Below the pieces are notes generated by a model. That model had not been told where the DNA came from. It made no database searches and saw nothing but the letters and a program-made list of their open reading frames with translations. The position numbers and the translations under genes are program-made. This document shows, piece after piece, positions 25,148-34,695 of a stretch of DNA of 64,000 nucleotides. The DNA is from a virus: the IMG/VR virus record IMGVR_UViG_3300009194_000004, positions 62,001-126,000 of that record; one strand, given 5' to 3'. Each line of letters opens with the position of its first letter. The stretch's first letter is position 1.

Positions 25148-26299
25148 TCAGAGATCGGCGGTTCTGTTATTCGGGAAATCCCGACCCGGACCCCAGATGA
25201 TCCTCACGGCCCCGTTCGCACCGTTGACGGCACCGAAGAAGTTGTTAGAGGACACACCGCGAGCACCGGAGCCGTACAGACCGGCGGTAATCCACGTACC
25301 GTCCGCACCACCAGAACCGCCTTTACCGCCAGCGTTCGCGGTATCGCCACGAACCCCGGCCGCACCACTGGGACCTTGACCGTAGAGACCGACACCGCCA
25401 CCGGGTGTGGCGTGATGGCTGTTATTGCTTTCGGTCAGGTAGTAACTACCCCCACCACCAGCGCCGCCTTCCCCGCCGGTAGCGTCCAGAACCGCGTTAC
25501 CGCCATTACCACCGTTGCCGGAGTAACCGCCGGCACCGCCGCCCCCTCCGGGGCCGTTCTCACCGCCTTCAGCACCAATCCCGCCATCACCGCCACCGAT
25601 GGTGTCGGTCAGGTCACTACTGTCGGTTGTACCACCGCCACCAGCGGCGAGAAGGATACTGTCACCGCGTTTGAGGAACGAACTACCCCCTTGTCGGGTA
25701 GCCAGATCGGTACTGTTGGTGCCACCTTTGCCCACCTCAATGGTCAGCGTTTCACCCGGTACCACCGGGATGTCGTTCCGCCAGCGTAGGTCACCACCGT
25801 TGCCCCCTTTACCACGCGGGGTTCCGTCGGCCCCTTGACCGGCACCGACACACACGGCACTGATCTTGGTCACCTCGGGAGGTACGGTCCATTGCCGTAT
25901 TTCAGCCGCCACCTGTAGGTGGTTGCCTTCCGGGTGGGTGGAGTAGACAATGTCCACCGGATTGGAGGACGCCACCACTGTACTGCTACTTGCGGATGGG
26001 TGCACATTCAACACCAGCGTTTCATCGGTGTCTTTGAACTCGTCCGCCAGCGTGGTGATTTCCACGATCGCCGGTGTGTCGTCGGAAAAACTGAACGTGC
26101 CAGAGGTCGGACCATCCACCAACTCAGGAGGCAATGAACCCGCCACCGACCAGCTGTACTCGTAACCCAAAATTGGGTTTTCGGGTACAATGGTGAACTC
26201 CACCGGGTTACCGGCGTTGAACGAACTGGCGTTAGCGGTCACTGTAAAAGAGACACCGGGCGCACTATTGCCCGCTGCTCCAAGTAACGTTTCTAACAT
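25148..26299 (-). CDS. Glycine-rich tail adhesin (polyglycine-helix type)
   Basis: ATG 26299 overlaps the end of the upstream gene by 7 bases. Residues about 15-125 look like an immunoglobulin-like beta domain (VSFTVTANASSFNAGNPVEFTIV). Residues about 130-383 begin HLQVAAEIRQWTVPPEVTKISAVCVGAG and contain many GGGG/GxGG blocks before the terminus GAVRIIWGPGRDFPNNRTADL. The GAVRIIWG.GR.FP ending is typical of phage glycine-rich tip adhesins that bind cell-surface receptors. With the chaperone-like gene immediately upstream, this is a good candidate for the host-specificity determinant. Confidence 0.75.
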   Translation of the reverse strand: MLETLLGAAGNSAPGVSFTVTANASSFNAGNPVEFTIVPENPILGYEYSWSVAGSLPPELVDGPTSGTFSFSDDTPAIVEITTLADEFKDTDETLVLNVHPSASSSTVVASSNPVDIVYSTHPEGNHLQVAAEIRQWTVPPEVTKISAVCVGAGQGADGTPRGKGGNGGDLRWRNDIPVVPGETLTIEVGKGGTNSTDLATRQGGSSFLKRGDSILLAAGGGGTTDSSDLTDTIGGGDGGIGAEGGENGPGGGGGAGGYSGNGGNGGNAVLDATGGEGGAGGGGSYYLTESNNSHHATPGGGVGLYGQGPSGAAGVRGDTANAGGKGGSGGADGTWITAGLYGSGARGVSSNNFFGAVNGANGAVRIIWGPGRDFPNNRTADL

Positions 26300-26904
26300 T
26301 GGAAGACTTCCTTAGTTTCTATCTGTCGTTTAAGGGTTTTGCACGCCTCGATGGTTTCGCAACACCGGATGGTTTCCAACGTCGCGTAATAACCCCGCTT
26401 CAACCCCCGTCGGTAGTGAACGGCCTGGTTGATTAACCGTAACCCAGCTTCCCAAGTGATCTCCATCACCTGACCGTTGCCCGTGGGAAACTGGACCGTC
26501 TCGGTCGAGCGTTCATCCCGCAGTGCTTGACACTCCATGTAACACCAATTTAGCTCCTCACTACTCGTGAGGTCAATGGGCTGGTCTTCGTGCGTAAACC
26601 CTCGCTTTAAAAGGGCGGTGTGGACCTGGTCCAATTGTCGTTTCAGGTCTTGACGCCAGGTGTTGAGGTCGGTGCTTTCCACCACATCCCACGTTTGGTA
26701 GAACTCACCGTCTTTGTACCGAGGGTACCGTTCGACCACGTGCCTCCCAGCCGGTTTGGGCGTGGAGTGTACGTAGCAAAACCCCAGACGCATCATCTGT
26801 TCCACCGTGGGGTGTTTGGGGAGTGAGACCGTGAGCAGTTCCTTGCGCACCTCCTCCAGCGTCACTGGGTATTGGCCGGTGGTTAGGTTAATGTACGTGT
26901 CCAT
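26293..26904 (-). CDS. Possible fibre-assembly chaperone or accessory protein
   Basis: The 203-residue protein begins MDTYINLTTGQYPVTLEEVRKEL, typical of small phage fibre-assembly proteins that open with a description-like turn and a charged helix. It has a central helix (LNTWRQDLKRQLDQVHTALLKRGF) and a C-terminal helical part with several Cys (IRCCETIEACKTLK). It overlaps the start of the glycine-rich adhesin and follows the large fibre, the usual place for such helpers. No strong ribosome site is visible before ATG 26904. Function is inferred from context. Confidence 0.5.
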   Translation of the reverse strand: MDTYINLTTGQYPVTLEEVRKELLTVSLPKHPTVEQMMRLGFCYVHSTPKPAGRHVVERYPRYKDGEFYQTWDVVESTDLNTWRQDLKRQLDQVHTALLKRGFTHEDQPIDLTSSEELNWCYMECQALRDERSTETVQFPTGNGQVMEITWEAGLRLINQAVHYRRGLKRGYYATLETIRCCETIEACKTLKRQIETKEVFQC

Positions 26905-26926
26905 AAACGTTCAACAGAAAACTGGG

Positions 26927-26949
26927 AGGAGGGAGGTTGCCCTCCCTCT
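26927..26949 (-). terminator. Hairpin after the 1528-residue fibre gene
   Basis: On the minus strand GAGGGAGG-GCAA-CCTCCCTC lies about 12 bases after the stop, followed by CTCCCAGTTTTC. It probably ends much of the fibre transcript. Confidence 0.6.
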
Positions 26950-26960
26950 CCATTGGTGAA

Positions 26961-29900
26961 TTAAATGGCTTCCATCAACTTGCCAATCCAGATTGAACCC
27001 GTCCAGTACATGACCACCACAGTGAAGTTGGTGCCCAAGGTTGGCGGTACTTCGTCCTTAAAGAACACATCCTGCGGCCAGGTAATGATGCCCTGGTCAC
27101 CGGAGATGGTTACCACCACGGTCATGGTCCGGTTGGCGCCCGGCTTGTTGGTGAAGGTCAACGTCTTGTCCCGGTCGGCGGCAATCGTGAAGGTTTGGGC
27201 CATGGACAGATCCATCGCCGTATCCACACTCTTGTTCGCCAGGGTGTACCGATCGAAACCAACCCACTTCTTGTTCCGGCGGAAGTACATTTGGTCATCC
27301 GCTGGGGCTTCGGTCAGCTCCATCGGTTTCCAGGCACCTTTTACCCGGTAGTGAGGTTGACTGGAATCCACGTCCGCCACATCCGGACGGTACACCGACC
27401 ACGTGCCGTTCTTGCGCATGTACGCTTCGCCGGTTTCCGGAGCGTCCGTGATCCCTTCGGTGAACGGCACCCACTTACCTTCGGACCGCACGTAACGACC
27501 GCCGGAGGTCGGCGCTTCTTCCACCGTACCACCGCCCATGCGACCGAGTTTCACCCAGAGCAGTTCGTCCGCTTTGAGGAAGTAGTCGTTGGTGATGGTG
27601 TTGATGGCGTAGTCGCCACGACGGCCGTCCAGGGTCTCAGGATCGCGTTCAAAGGACAGCCATGCCGTACCCATCGGACCACGGTCACCTTTCGGGCCTG
27701 CGGGGCCCTCAGGGCCGGCTGGACCCTCGTAACCACGGGGACCTTGAACGATCCCCATGTCTTTCCAGGCTTGATCGACGTAAACGAACAGTTTGGGTCC
27801 CTTGCGGTAAATGTCGCCCGGCTCGTTGCCTTCCGTGGGCAGTTCTTCGGCCTCACCGAGTTCCCGTTGGAACTTCAGTCCAACACCGGTGTCGCCTTTC
27901 TCACCCTTGAGTGACAACACCCAGTCTTCGTAGGTGCCCACAAAGCCGTTGTCCAGCGCCAGCTCGTACGCACTCAGACCTGCTGGGCCACGCGGACCTT
28001 GCTTCCCTTCAAACTGACCGAGGTCAATCCAGGTGACACCGTCGTAGGTGTAGACACGCCCTTCGATGATGTACGCATCCCCAACCCGGTGTTGACGTTC
28101 CGGGATGTCCGAGATACTGGGCAAGCTGCTCAGGATGTGGACGGAGATGCCCATGGGTCCTTGAATGCCCTGTTCACCTTGCACACCCTGCTCGCCCTGC
28201 GGACCTTGGATGCCACGCGGGCCCATCGGTCCTTGCGGTCCCTGGGGACCCCTATCCCCTTGCTCACCTTTCGGTCCTTGGATGAAACCAACATCCGACC
28301 ACTGGTAGCCATCCCAGGCCCAGAAGCTCTGGCCAATGATGTACGCATCACCTGGAGCATTGCCACTGGTGGGGAGATCCGCCGTGCTATCAAGGCTACC
28401 CAGTACCGAAATGGAAGCAGCGGTATCGCCCTTCTCGCCTTTCTGACCTTCAGCCCCTACCGGGCCTTCGGGTCCTTGCGGACCTTGTTCGCCTTGAGGG
28501 CCTGTATTTCCCTGTGGGCCGGTCGGTCCGGTCGGACCTTGATCGCCTTTAATGCCTTGGGGACCTTGCAGGAAACCAACGTCTTCCCATTCGGTGCTGT
28601 TCCAGACGTAGAAACGATCGCCCACAATGTACGCATCGCCCTGGGTTTGTGTGCCGTCAATGGGGAGGTCCCCCACGGTCGGCTGAGAACCCAGCACCGT
28701 AATGCTGGCAGCCGTAGCGCCTTGCAGACCGCGCTCACCCTGTGGGCCTTGAGCACCATCCACACCATCGACGCCATCCACACCGTCACGACCAGCAGGA
28801 CCGGCCGGGCCAGTAGGACCACGGAAGGGGCCGTAGTTGACCCATCGAGCGCCGTCCCAACCCCACATGTCGCCAGTGATGATGTAAAAATCCCCACGGG
28901 TGGCGTCCAGAGGAAGTTCGTCCGGACGTCCTTTCTCACCCAAAACCACCAGGTTTCGCCCGTCCTCACCAGGATCACCTTGGTCCCCTTTGTCACCCTT
29001 CGGACCTTGAGGGCCTTCCGGGCCAGTCCACTGACCAACGTTGATGAACGTCTCACCGTCGTGAATCCAGGCTTCCCCATCGATGGTGTAGAAATCCCCT
29101 TTCTTGGGGTCGGTGATCTGATTGAACAAGTAGTCGGTATCGACCGCCACACCACGCGGGGTGGGAATCGGACCCGGGGGTCCAGGAGGTCCTTGGACCG
29201 GACCGACGTCTTGCCATTCTCTACCATCCCATGCCCAGACGTTGCCGTCATCACCGTCGACAATGTACGCGTCACCCAACGATGGGCTGCTTTTCGCGCT
29301 CAGTGCGGCAATGGTGGAAACCCGACCCAGTACGTAGATGGACATGCCCATCGGTCCTTGGGGACCGTCGGGGCCTTGAACACCTTCGATCCCTTGGGGA
29401 CCATCACGTCCTTGTGGACCTTCTCGTCCCTCAGGGCCTTGCGGACCTTGCAAACCACGGGGACCTTCAACACCGCGAGGTCCCTGCAAGAAGCCTACGT
29501 TGGTCCATTGGACACCGTCCCATACGTGGAACTCTTCTTCGATGATGTACGCGTCACCGGGTTCGTTGCCTTCGGTGCTCAGGAAACTAACCGCCGGGAC
29601 CGAACCCTTCACTTTGATCGACGCGCCTGGAGAACCGGTAAAGCCGCGAGGACCTGGAGCACCCATCGCACCAGTACGACCTGTCCGTCCATTACGACCA
29701 TAGCGTCCATTACGGCCGTTACGACCATTACGGCCGTTACGACCACGCTGACCGTCGGCACCGCGCGGGCCCCGTTCACCAGTCAGACCTTGGTCACCGG
29801 TATCACCTTTGTCCCCTTTCTCACCTTTTACTTCGCCGACGTTTTTCCACGCGCCCTCGGACTTGACGTAGAGTTCACGCTTGACAAAGAACGCATCGCC

Positions 29901-31547
29901 GTCGACGTGTTCGGTAACGCTAGGCAGTTGGAGGACGTCTTCGTACGCACCTTTGACCTTAATACCGGTTCCAGTGTCGCCTTTGTCGCCCTTATCGCCT
30001 TTGTCACCCTTATCGCCCTTGTCCCCTTTGGGACCTTCAAAGCGACCCACATCAACCCATTCATTGTTCATGAAGATGTACAGGTGATCTTGCACCACGT
30101 ATGCGGTGTACGGCGCTACGTCGGTGGGCAGTGGTTGCGCTTGCGGGTCAACGATGTAACCGGAGATCTCCAGACTGCGACCCATGGGACCCTGTGGACC
30201 CATGGGACCTTCCGGACCCCGCATTTTCTCGTTCCATTCCTCCACCGAGGTCACCAGACCCAGTTCAATGGCGGTTTCGTAGGAGTTCTTACCCTTCAGC
30301 GATTCGAGCCACGCTTCTTCGTTTTCAATCTCGTTACCGAAATCGAATTCTTTGGCGATCTCGTAAGCGCTCTTACCTTGCAGAGAGGCAATCCAGGCTT
30401 CCTCGTCCCCATCGAACAGGTAGTTGTTGATGGCAACCTCGTAGGCACTCAGCCCTTCCGGACCTTGTTCTCCGGGAATACCGCGTGGGCCTTGCAGGCC
30501 TTGCTCGCCCTGTGGACCGACGATCTCACCCAGGTCTTCAAACCGGTCACCGGTGAACACCCAAAGGTTTTTCTGGATGAAGTACGCATCACCCGGCTCG
30601 TTGTTACCTTGTGGGAGGTCCCCGTAAGAAACCACCTTCCCCAAAACTTTGATGGCGTTGGCGGGCTCGCCCTTATCGCCCCGCAGACCACGAGGGCCCT
30701 GCGGGCCTTCCGGACCCACCAGTGAGGCCAGGTAGTCCTCTTCAGTGCCCACAAAGCCATTTTCAACGGCCATCTCGTAAACGCTTTTACCTTGCAGCGA
30801 TACGAGGTAGTCTTCCATCGTCCAGTCGCTGGGGATGAGTTCGAACTCCCGAGCCAGTTGGTAAGCGCTCTGACCTTTGAGTCCTTCAAGGTACTGATTG
30901 ATTGTTGTACCTTCTTCGATTTGACCGGTCAATTTGGCCAAGTCGTAGGCACTCTTACCCGCAGGGCCGACTTGACCGACCTCGGCCCATTTCACGGTAT
31001 CCCAAACATACATCTTCCGATCGATGATGTACGCATGGCCACGTACGGGCTCAACAAAGTCCAGCATTTCCAGGCTCGGCAACGATCCCCGGATGTTGAT
31101 ACCGATGCCGTCAGACCCTTTCAGGCTTTCTTTCCATTCGTCGTACGTGCCGGTAAAACCGTCTCGGGTTACCGCCAGCTCATAGGCGTTCTTGCCACTT
31201 TCGCCTCGGAATGAACCCAGGTTTTCCCACCGTTCACCAATCAGCGTGTAGTAGTGAGTGTCAATGACGTACGTGTCACCTGTGGCGTGTTCCCAGGCTT
31301 CCGGGAGGTTGTCCGGTGTCGACAGTGTTCCGACAATCACGATGCCGCTGTCAATGAGCTGGTCAACGCCTTCAATACTACCGCCGCTACCGGACTTGAT
31401 GACGGACCCACCGGGGGTTTGACCGTCGTGAATACGCAGCTGTTTGAGCTCCGTATCAATGGTCACTTCCCCATCGTAACCAACGTAGCCGTCGTTATCG
31501 GCCGTTGTACCACGAGGGAAACGGTACCTTCTTTCTTGCTGTTGCAT
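26961..31547 (-). CDS. Giant collagen-like tail fibre (1528 residues)
   Basis: ATG 31547 follows AGGAG. The N-terminus [18 protein letters not shown]...[20 protein letters not shown] matches the beta domain that starts many tail fibres (major-tropism-determinant N-terminal type). The body alternates long Gly-X-Y collagen runs with about a dozen compact modules of the type GDAYII...VWDG..W..VG, and with SAYELA..NGF.GT..EWL.SLKG helical modules. Runs include GDKG (about residues 505-525) and GRNG (about 598-625). The C-terminus ([19 protein letters not shown]...[12 protein letters not shown]) is a beta domain probably at the tip. A trimeric fibre is expected. Confidence 0.85.
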   Translation of the reverse strand: MQQQERRYRFPRGTTADNDGYVGYDGEVTIDTELKQLRIHDGQTPGGSVIKSGSGGSIEGVDQLIDSGIVIVGTLSTPDNLPEAWEHATGDTYVIDTHYYTLIGERWENLGSFRGESGKNAYELAVTRDGFTGTYDEWKESLKGSDGIGINIRGSLPSLEMLDFVEPVRGHAYIIDRKMYVWDTVKWAEVGQVGPAGKSAYDLAKLTGQIEEGTTINQYLEGLKGQSAYQLAREFELIPSDWTMEDYLVSLQGKSVYEMAVENGFVGTEEDYLASLVGPEGPQGPRGLRGDKGEPANAIKVLGKVVSYGDLPQGNNEPGDAYFIQKNLWVFTGDRFEDLGEIVGPQGEQGLQGPRGIPGEQGPEGLSAYEVAINNYLFDGDEEAWIASLQGKSAYEIAKEFDFGNEIENEEAWLESLKGKNSYETAIELGLVTSVEEWNEKMRGPEGPMGPQGPMGRSLEISGYIVDPQAQPLPTDVAPYTAYVVQDHLYIFMNNEWVDVGRFEGPKGDKGDKGDKGDKGDKGDTGTGIKVKGAYEDVLQLPSVTEHVDGDAFFVKRELYVKSEGAWKNVGEVKGEKGDKGDTGDQGLTGERGPRGADGQRGRNGRNGRNGRNGRYGRNGRTGRTGAMGAPGPRGFTGSPGASIKVKGSVPAVSFLSTEGNEPGDAYIIEEEFHVWDGVQWTNVGFLQGPRGVEGPRGLQGPQGPEGREGPQGRDGPQGIEGVQGPDGPQGPMGMSIYVLGRVSTIAALSAKSSPSLGDAYIVDGDDGNVWAWDGREWQDVGPVQGPPGPPGPIPTPRGVAVDTDYLFNQITDPKKGDFYTIDGEAWIHDGETFINVGQWTGPEGPQGPKGDKGDQGDPGEDGRNLVVLGEKGRPDELPLDATRGDFYIITGDMWGWDGARWVNYGPFRGPTGPAGPAGRDGVDGVDGVDGAQGPQGERGLQGATAASITVLGSQPTVGDLPIDGTQTQGDAYIVGDRFYVWNSTEWEDVGFLQGPQGIKGDQGPTGPTGPQGNTGPQGEQGPQGPEGPVGAEGQKGEKGDTAASISVLGSLDSTADLPTSGNAPGDAYIIGQSFWAWDGYQWSDVGFIQGPKGEQGDRGPQGPQGPMGPRGIQGPQGEQGVQGEQGIQGPMGISVHILSSLPSISDIPERQHRVGDAYIIEGRVYTYDGVTWIDLGQFEGKQGPRGPAGLSAYELALDNGFVGTYEDWVLSLKGEKGDTGVGLKFQRELGEAEELPTEGNEPGDIYRKGPKLFVYVDQAWKDMGIVQGPRGYEGPAGPEGPAGPKGDRGPMGTAWLSFERDPETLDGRRGDYAINTITNDYFLKADELLWVKLGRMGGGTVEEAPTSGGRYVRSEGKWVPFTEGITDAPETGEAYMRKNGTWSVYRPDVADVDSSQPHYRVKGAWKPMELTEAPADDQMYFRRNKKWVGFDRYTLANKSVDTAMDLSMAQTFTIAADRDKTLTFTNKPGANRTMTVVVTISGDQGIITWPQDVFFKDEVPPTLGTNFTVVVMYWTGSIWIGKLMEAI
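29672..29755 (-). repeat. In-gene short tandem repeat encoding GRNG units
   Basis: A 9-base-scale repeat built from variations of the unit for Gly-Arg-Asn encodes [19 protein letters not shown] and adjoining GRTG units. Such near-identical units are prone to slippage that would change the length of the collagen rod. Confidence 0.7.
29971..30034 (-). repeat. In-gene short tandem repeat encoding GDKG units
   Basis: Six or so consecutive units for Gly-Asp-Lys differ mainly at third codon positions. This is the most stable electrostatic collagen triplet pattern known for bacterial-type collagens (Lys-Gly-Asp), likely nucleating or stabilising the triple helix. Confidence 0.7.
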
Positions 31548-31563
31548 GAGTCAGACTCCTGTG

Positions 31564-32064
31564 TTACTGACCTAGTTTACCGCCGTCCACGACGCCAAGC
31601 CATACTCGACCACCGCCGGTCTCGCCATTACCACCACCGGAGTCGGTTCCACCGAACATTTTGTCGTGGTTCTCCATGGTGATCACCGCCGCGATTCGTG
31701 CCACGTTGGCGTCCACCACGGTCGCGTCCCAGTGCGGTGTGACGTTACCGCTACGTGGAGTCATGATACCCCCACGGTGGACTGACCCCAATCCTGGAGA
31801 CACCGATTCAGTGGTTTCGTCTTCCAACATGGACAGGGCCAGTTCAAATTTGTTGGCTCCGGCATCGAGTACTGTCACGGCTTCCACCACCCAGACGTTA
31901 CCGCCCGGTTCGATTACCAAGTCGCCCACTTGCGCCGGGTTATCGGTGGCGTTTTGTTTACCGGGGTATTTAACGGTAACTTCAATGCCTTCCCATTGCT
32001 GGGTCTCGCTGTTGAACGATTGCTTCCCGTTAAAAGAAGCAATCTCTACACCCGCATTGATCAT
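31564..32064 (-). CDS. Fibre-island accessory protein (166 residues)
   Basis: ATG 32064 has GAGGGGATGACTC. It is a beta-rich protein containing VEIASFNGKQSFNSETQQWEGIEVTV, VGDLVIEPGGNVWVVEAV and ...VARIAAVITMENHDKMFGG. The tail is glycine-rich and ends GRVWLGVVDGGKLGQ. The repeated short strands suggest a small trimeric fibre subunit, collar or cap. It lies 16 bases from the giant fibre. No family recognised. Confidence 0.55.
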   Translation of the reverse strand: MINAGVEIASFNGKQSFNSETQQWEGIEVTVKYPGKQNATDNPAQVGDLVIEPGGNVWVVEAVTVLDAGANKFELALSMLEDETTESVSPGLGSVHRGGIMTPRSGNVTPHWDATVVDANVARIAAVITMENHDKMFGGTDSGGGNGETGGGRVWLGVVDGGKLGQ

Positions 32065-32080
32065 GAGTCATCCCCTCGGG

Positions 32081-32764
32081 TTAAAACTGGATGGAAATGT
32101 CGAACTCTTCAAAGCTGGACACGTTGGTGATGATGACCGTGTTCGCATCCACAATCTGGATGTTCCGAGTGTTGGTCGGGATCATCCCGGTCATGGGGTC
32201 AGACTCACGGATGAACCCAAACCACCCTTTCGGGAATTTGTTCTGTCCGTGGTTGATCTGAAGGGAACTGTCGGAGTAGATCTTCTCCACAGTAACACCG
32301 TCCGGGAGGTTAAACTGACCGGCACTCCAACTCACTGCCTGAACCGTCACAAAGTTACTACCAGCTTCCCCTTTCTCACCTTTCGGGCCCTGTGGACCTT
32401 CCGGACCGGCCGGGCCAGTTGGGCCTTCCGGACCAGCTGGACCTACGTCCCCTTTGGGGCCCAGGGGACCAATCGGACCCTGCTCGCCCACATCGCCCTT
32501 GGGCCCACGCGGACCTTCCACGCCCTGCGGACCACGAGGACCGACGGGGCCTTCGGGTCCACGCAGACTGATGAGCCATTCTTCCAGTGTCCCTTCAAAC
32601 CCATTCGCCACCGCGATGTCGTACGCGGAGTCGCCCTCGTTCCCTTTTACGGACAGTTTGCCGATGGGGAATTTCTTATTCCGACCGTTCTGAACAACTT
32701 CCAACAACTCCTCACCCGAGAGCGGGAGTTCAATGGGGTCCATTTCGGAAATACGCTTAGCCAT
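32081..32764 (-). CDS. Short collagen-like tail fibre (227 residues)
   Basis: ATG 32764 follows GGAGAAATACC. It has an N-terminal [25 protein letters not shown] virion-binding segment like the [26 protein letters not shown] of the 676-residue fibre. One [24 protein letters not shown] helical module follows, then a 65-residue collagen run (GPxGPxG), and a beta-rich C-terminal domain with [17 protein letters not shown]. It is a smaller paralog of the other two collagen fibres; trimeric assembly is expected. Confidence 0.8.
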   Translation of the reverse strand: MAKRISEMDPIELPLSGEELLEVVQNGRNKKFPIGKLSVKGNEGDSAYDIAVANGFEGTLEEWLISLRGPEGPVGPRGPQGVEGPRGPKGDVGEQGPIGPLGPKGDVGPAGPEGPTGPAGPEGPQGPKGEKGEAGSNFVTVQAVSWSAGQFNLPDGVTVEKIYSDSSLQINHGQNKFPKGWFGFIRESDPMTGMIPTNTRNIQIVDANTVIITNVSSFEEFDISIQF

Positions 32765-32797
32765 GGTATTTCTCCATTGTCAAACAAAATAAACCCA

Positions 32798-32842
32798 GAG
32801 CTAACGTAGGAGGCGATTGATTTGCCCATCCCACGTTAGCTC
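32798..32842 (-). terminator. Terminator hairpin GAGCTAACGT/ACGTTAGCTC
   Basis: A 10-bp perfect inverted repeat separated by about 25 bases is followed on the minus strand by TGGGTTTATTTTGTTT. It lies after the 331-residue fibre gene (stop at 32892) and before the short collagen gene. Confidence 0.65.
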
Positions 32843-32891
32843 CAAGTATTTAAACGTCAGGTGTGTCCCGTTACCGAGACACGACTACCTG

Positions 32892-33887
32892 TTAAACCTG
32901 AGGGGAGTACAGGTACTGAACACGTACAGATTCGGTGTCCCACTGACCAGCGCTGTCGGCGTTCACAGTGAAGACCTTCGGATCGGCGGTTGCAACAACC
33001 GGCGCGTCCCAGGCCACACCGTTGGCGTCAGTGTAACGCACAGTGGCAAAGTTCATGATGCCGTTGACACCACCACGTGGTTGATGGGTCAGAGTGATGT
33101 CGTCACCTGCGATAACAACGGTTTCCATGAACGGAATCGCACCGCCAGCACGGGCAGCGGAATCAGCGTACGCTTTAACCGCAGCAACGGACGGAACCGC
33201 GTCGGTGGCATTGTTGCCAGCCAGGTCCTGGATCAGGTTGGCCTTGAAGACCGCGTCGTCCAGATCCACCGCACCAGTTACGCTGATGAAGTCAACCTTG
33301 GCCTTGGCAGCGTCAGTGAACGCGTTGGTGTCGTCGTTGGACTCGTACGCTGTCTTGAGACTGGCTGCTGTGAGGGAGTTCTCCAGCATGTCCTGGTCGG
33401 ACAGCTTGACCCACTCAGTCACCGCACCGGTGCCTTCGTCGATGGTCATCGGCTGGTACAGGGCCCACTTGCCATCGCCGTCGTCGGCTACCAGAACGCG
33501 GTCAACGTTTTCCAGACCGGTCAGAGCGTCACGGCCGGCAACGTCGGCAACGTTGTAGCTGCGACCGAAGTTCAGCTGCGCGTCGGAGATCGCAGTGCTG
33601 ACCTCGTCGCTGGACATCACTTCCAGGTTGGTACGGGCAGCGGCTTTGTCGGCAACGCTGGCCAGGTTGTCGGCTTTGGTCAGGGCGTCAGAAGACACCT
33701 GATCAGCCGCACCCTTCACTTCGTTGATCGCACCAACCAGGCTGGTTTTCTCAGCGGTGCTCAGGGTAGAGAGGTCACCGTCAGCGTTGGCACGTGCCGT
33801 GGCTTCGTCGGAGATGGCCTGGTTGATCTGGCCCAGGTCGTCCACAAGACCGTAAATCGTGGACTTATTACGCTTGATAATAGCCAT
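32892..33887 (-). CDS. Tail fibre protein with helical shaft (331 residues)
   Basis: ATG 33887 has CAGGAGCAATAGC. N-terminal MAIIKRNKSTIYGLVDDLGQINQAI is shared with 24429-25013. A coiled-coil shaft follows (DEATARANADGDLSTLSTAEKTSLVGAINEVKGAADQV). The middle is mixed. The C-terminal beta domain has DDITLTHQPRGGVNGIMNFATVRY and ends VRVQYLYSPQV. Long-shaft/beta-tip architecture fits a trimeric fibre. Confidence 0.7.
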   Translation of the reverse strand: MAIIKRNKSTIYGLVDDLGQINQAISDEATARANADGDLSTLSTAEKTSLVGAINEVKGAADQVSSDALTKADNLASVADKAAARTNLEVMSSDEVSTAISDAQLNFGRSYNVADVAGRDALTGLENVDRVLVADDGDGKWALYQPMTIDEGTGAVTEWVKLSDQDMLENSLTAASLKTAYESNDDTNAFTDAAKAKVDFISVTGAVDLDDAVFKANLIQDLAGNNATDAVPSVAAVKAYADSAARAGGAIPFMETVVIAGDDITLTHQPRGGVNGIMNFATVRYTDANGVAWDAPVVATADPKVFTVNADSAGQWDTESVRVQYLYSPQV

Positions 33888-33918
33888 GCTATTGCTCCTG
33901 AAATTTCAGAGATGTTGA

Positions 33919-34632
33919 TTAAGAACCGGTTAAGTAGGACACGGTGATGGCACCGACCATGCCGTTCAATTCGGCCATGTCTGCTGCCGGGATCACTGCA
34001 TACCATGTGGACGTTTCAGCGTCAAGTTGGGGCTTCACCCCCGACAATTCAACCACCGAACCGTCCATCAGATACGCCAGTCCCATGTCCAATACGAAAT
34101 CCCCCATGGGGGGTGAGGGTAATGGTGCTCGGCCATCGGGTGCCACGGGCAGCCATTGTGCGGTCCGTAAGACCGCGTTTCCACTCCCTCCACCGTCGGA
34201 CCGTGGTGCGTCCAACTGTTTCAGGTTTTGGTTCAGGATGTAGAAACTGAACGCATCGGTCATGTCCTGAACATCAGGGGACACCACCGGTAACAGACCC
34301 AAATGCTCACTGGGTCGGGAAACAACGCCTTCAGCACCAATCAGGTAATCCAGTTGCGGGTTGGCAATGTTGTTGTCGTTGGTGTCCATGTAGGAGATCG
34401 ACAACTCAATCTCCCCGGTCCAACTGACGTTCATCACTTCATTGATAACGTACTTGGTGTACGTCCCGGGCTCCAATATGCCGGTGTTCAGTACAATGAC
34501 ATCGCCGCTTAACAGGTCCCGGGGACGGAAGAACCCTTCCCCGTCCCGGAAACCAATCTGAACCACCCACGCCTCACCATCCGGGATTGCACTCTTCAGG
34601 TCAATGGTGGCCTGAAAATGTAGTTTCGACAT
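33919..34632 (-). CDS. Fibre-island structural protein (237 residues)
   Basis: ATG 34632 (after AAAAAGGATTGTCAA) is preferred over an in-frame start at 34665. The protein has beta-strand-rich halves and a serine/glycine stretch (SDGGGSGNAVLRTAQWLPV). Its MGDFVLDMGLAYLMDGSVVELSG segment and final GAITVSYLTGS suggest a folded beta domain. It has no known family. Position between two fibre genes suggests a fibre joint or tip. Confidence 0.55.
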   Translation of the reverse strand: MSKLHFQATIDLKSAIPDGEAWVVQIGFRDGEGFFRPRDLLSGDVIVLNTGILEPGTYTKYVINEVMNVSWTGEIELSISYMDTNDNNIANPQLDYLIGAEGVVSRPSEHLGLLPVVSPDVQDMTDAFSFYILNQNLKQLDAPRSDGGGSGNAVLRTAQWLPVAPDGRAPLPSPPMGDFVLDMGLAYLMDGSVVELSGVKPQLDAETSTWYAVIPAADMAELNGMVGAITVSYLTGS

Positions 34633-34650
34633 TTGACAATCCTTTTTATG

Positions 34651-34683
34651 TTGGGGTAGCGCCACAATGGAGCACTACCCCAA
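34651..34683 (-). terminator. Hairpin between collagen fibre and 237-residue gene
   Basis: TTGGGGTAG/CTACCCCAA is a 9-bp perfect stem with a 15-base loop. An alternative GCGCCA/TGGCGC pairing also exists (34659-34690). It may terminate or attenuate transcription after the 676-residue collagen fibre. Confidence 0.5.
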
Positions 34684-34695
34684 TGGCGCTGGTGT

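Noticed and set aside
29672-30034. CRISPR-like or other non-coding repeat array
   Set aside because: The periodic DNA is explained by in-frame Gly-X-Y codons without spacer-like unique sequence, and it lies inside an open reading frame with fibre domains on both sides.
27999-30725. A 908-codon open frame on the + strand opposite the giant collagen fibre
   Set aside because: The Gly-X-Y coding pattern on the minus strand (GGN-NNN-CCN) keeps the opposite strand free of stops. The deduced protein has a low-complexity Ala/Leu/Thr/Arg makeup and no domains, and the fibre on the minus strand has start, ribosome site and domain evidence.
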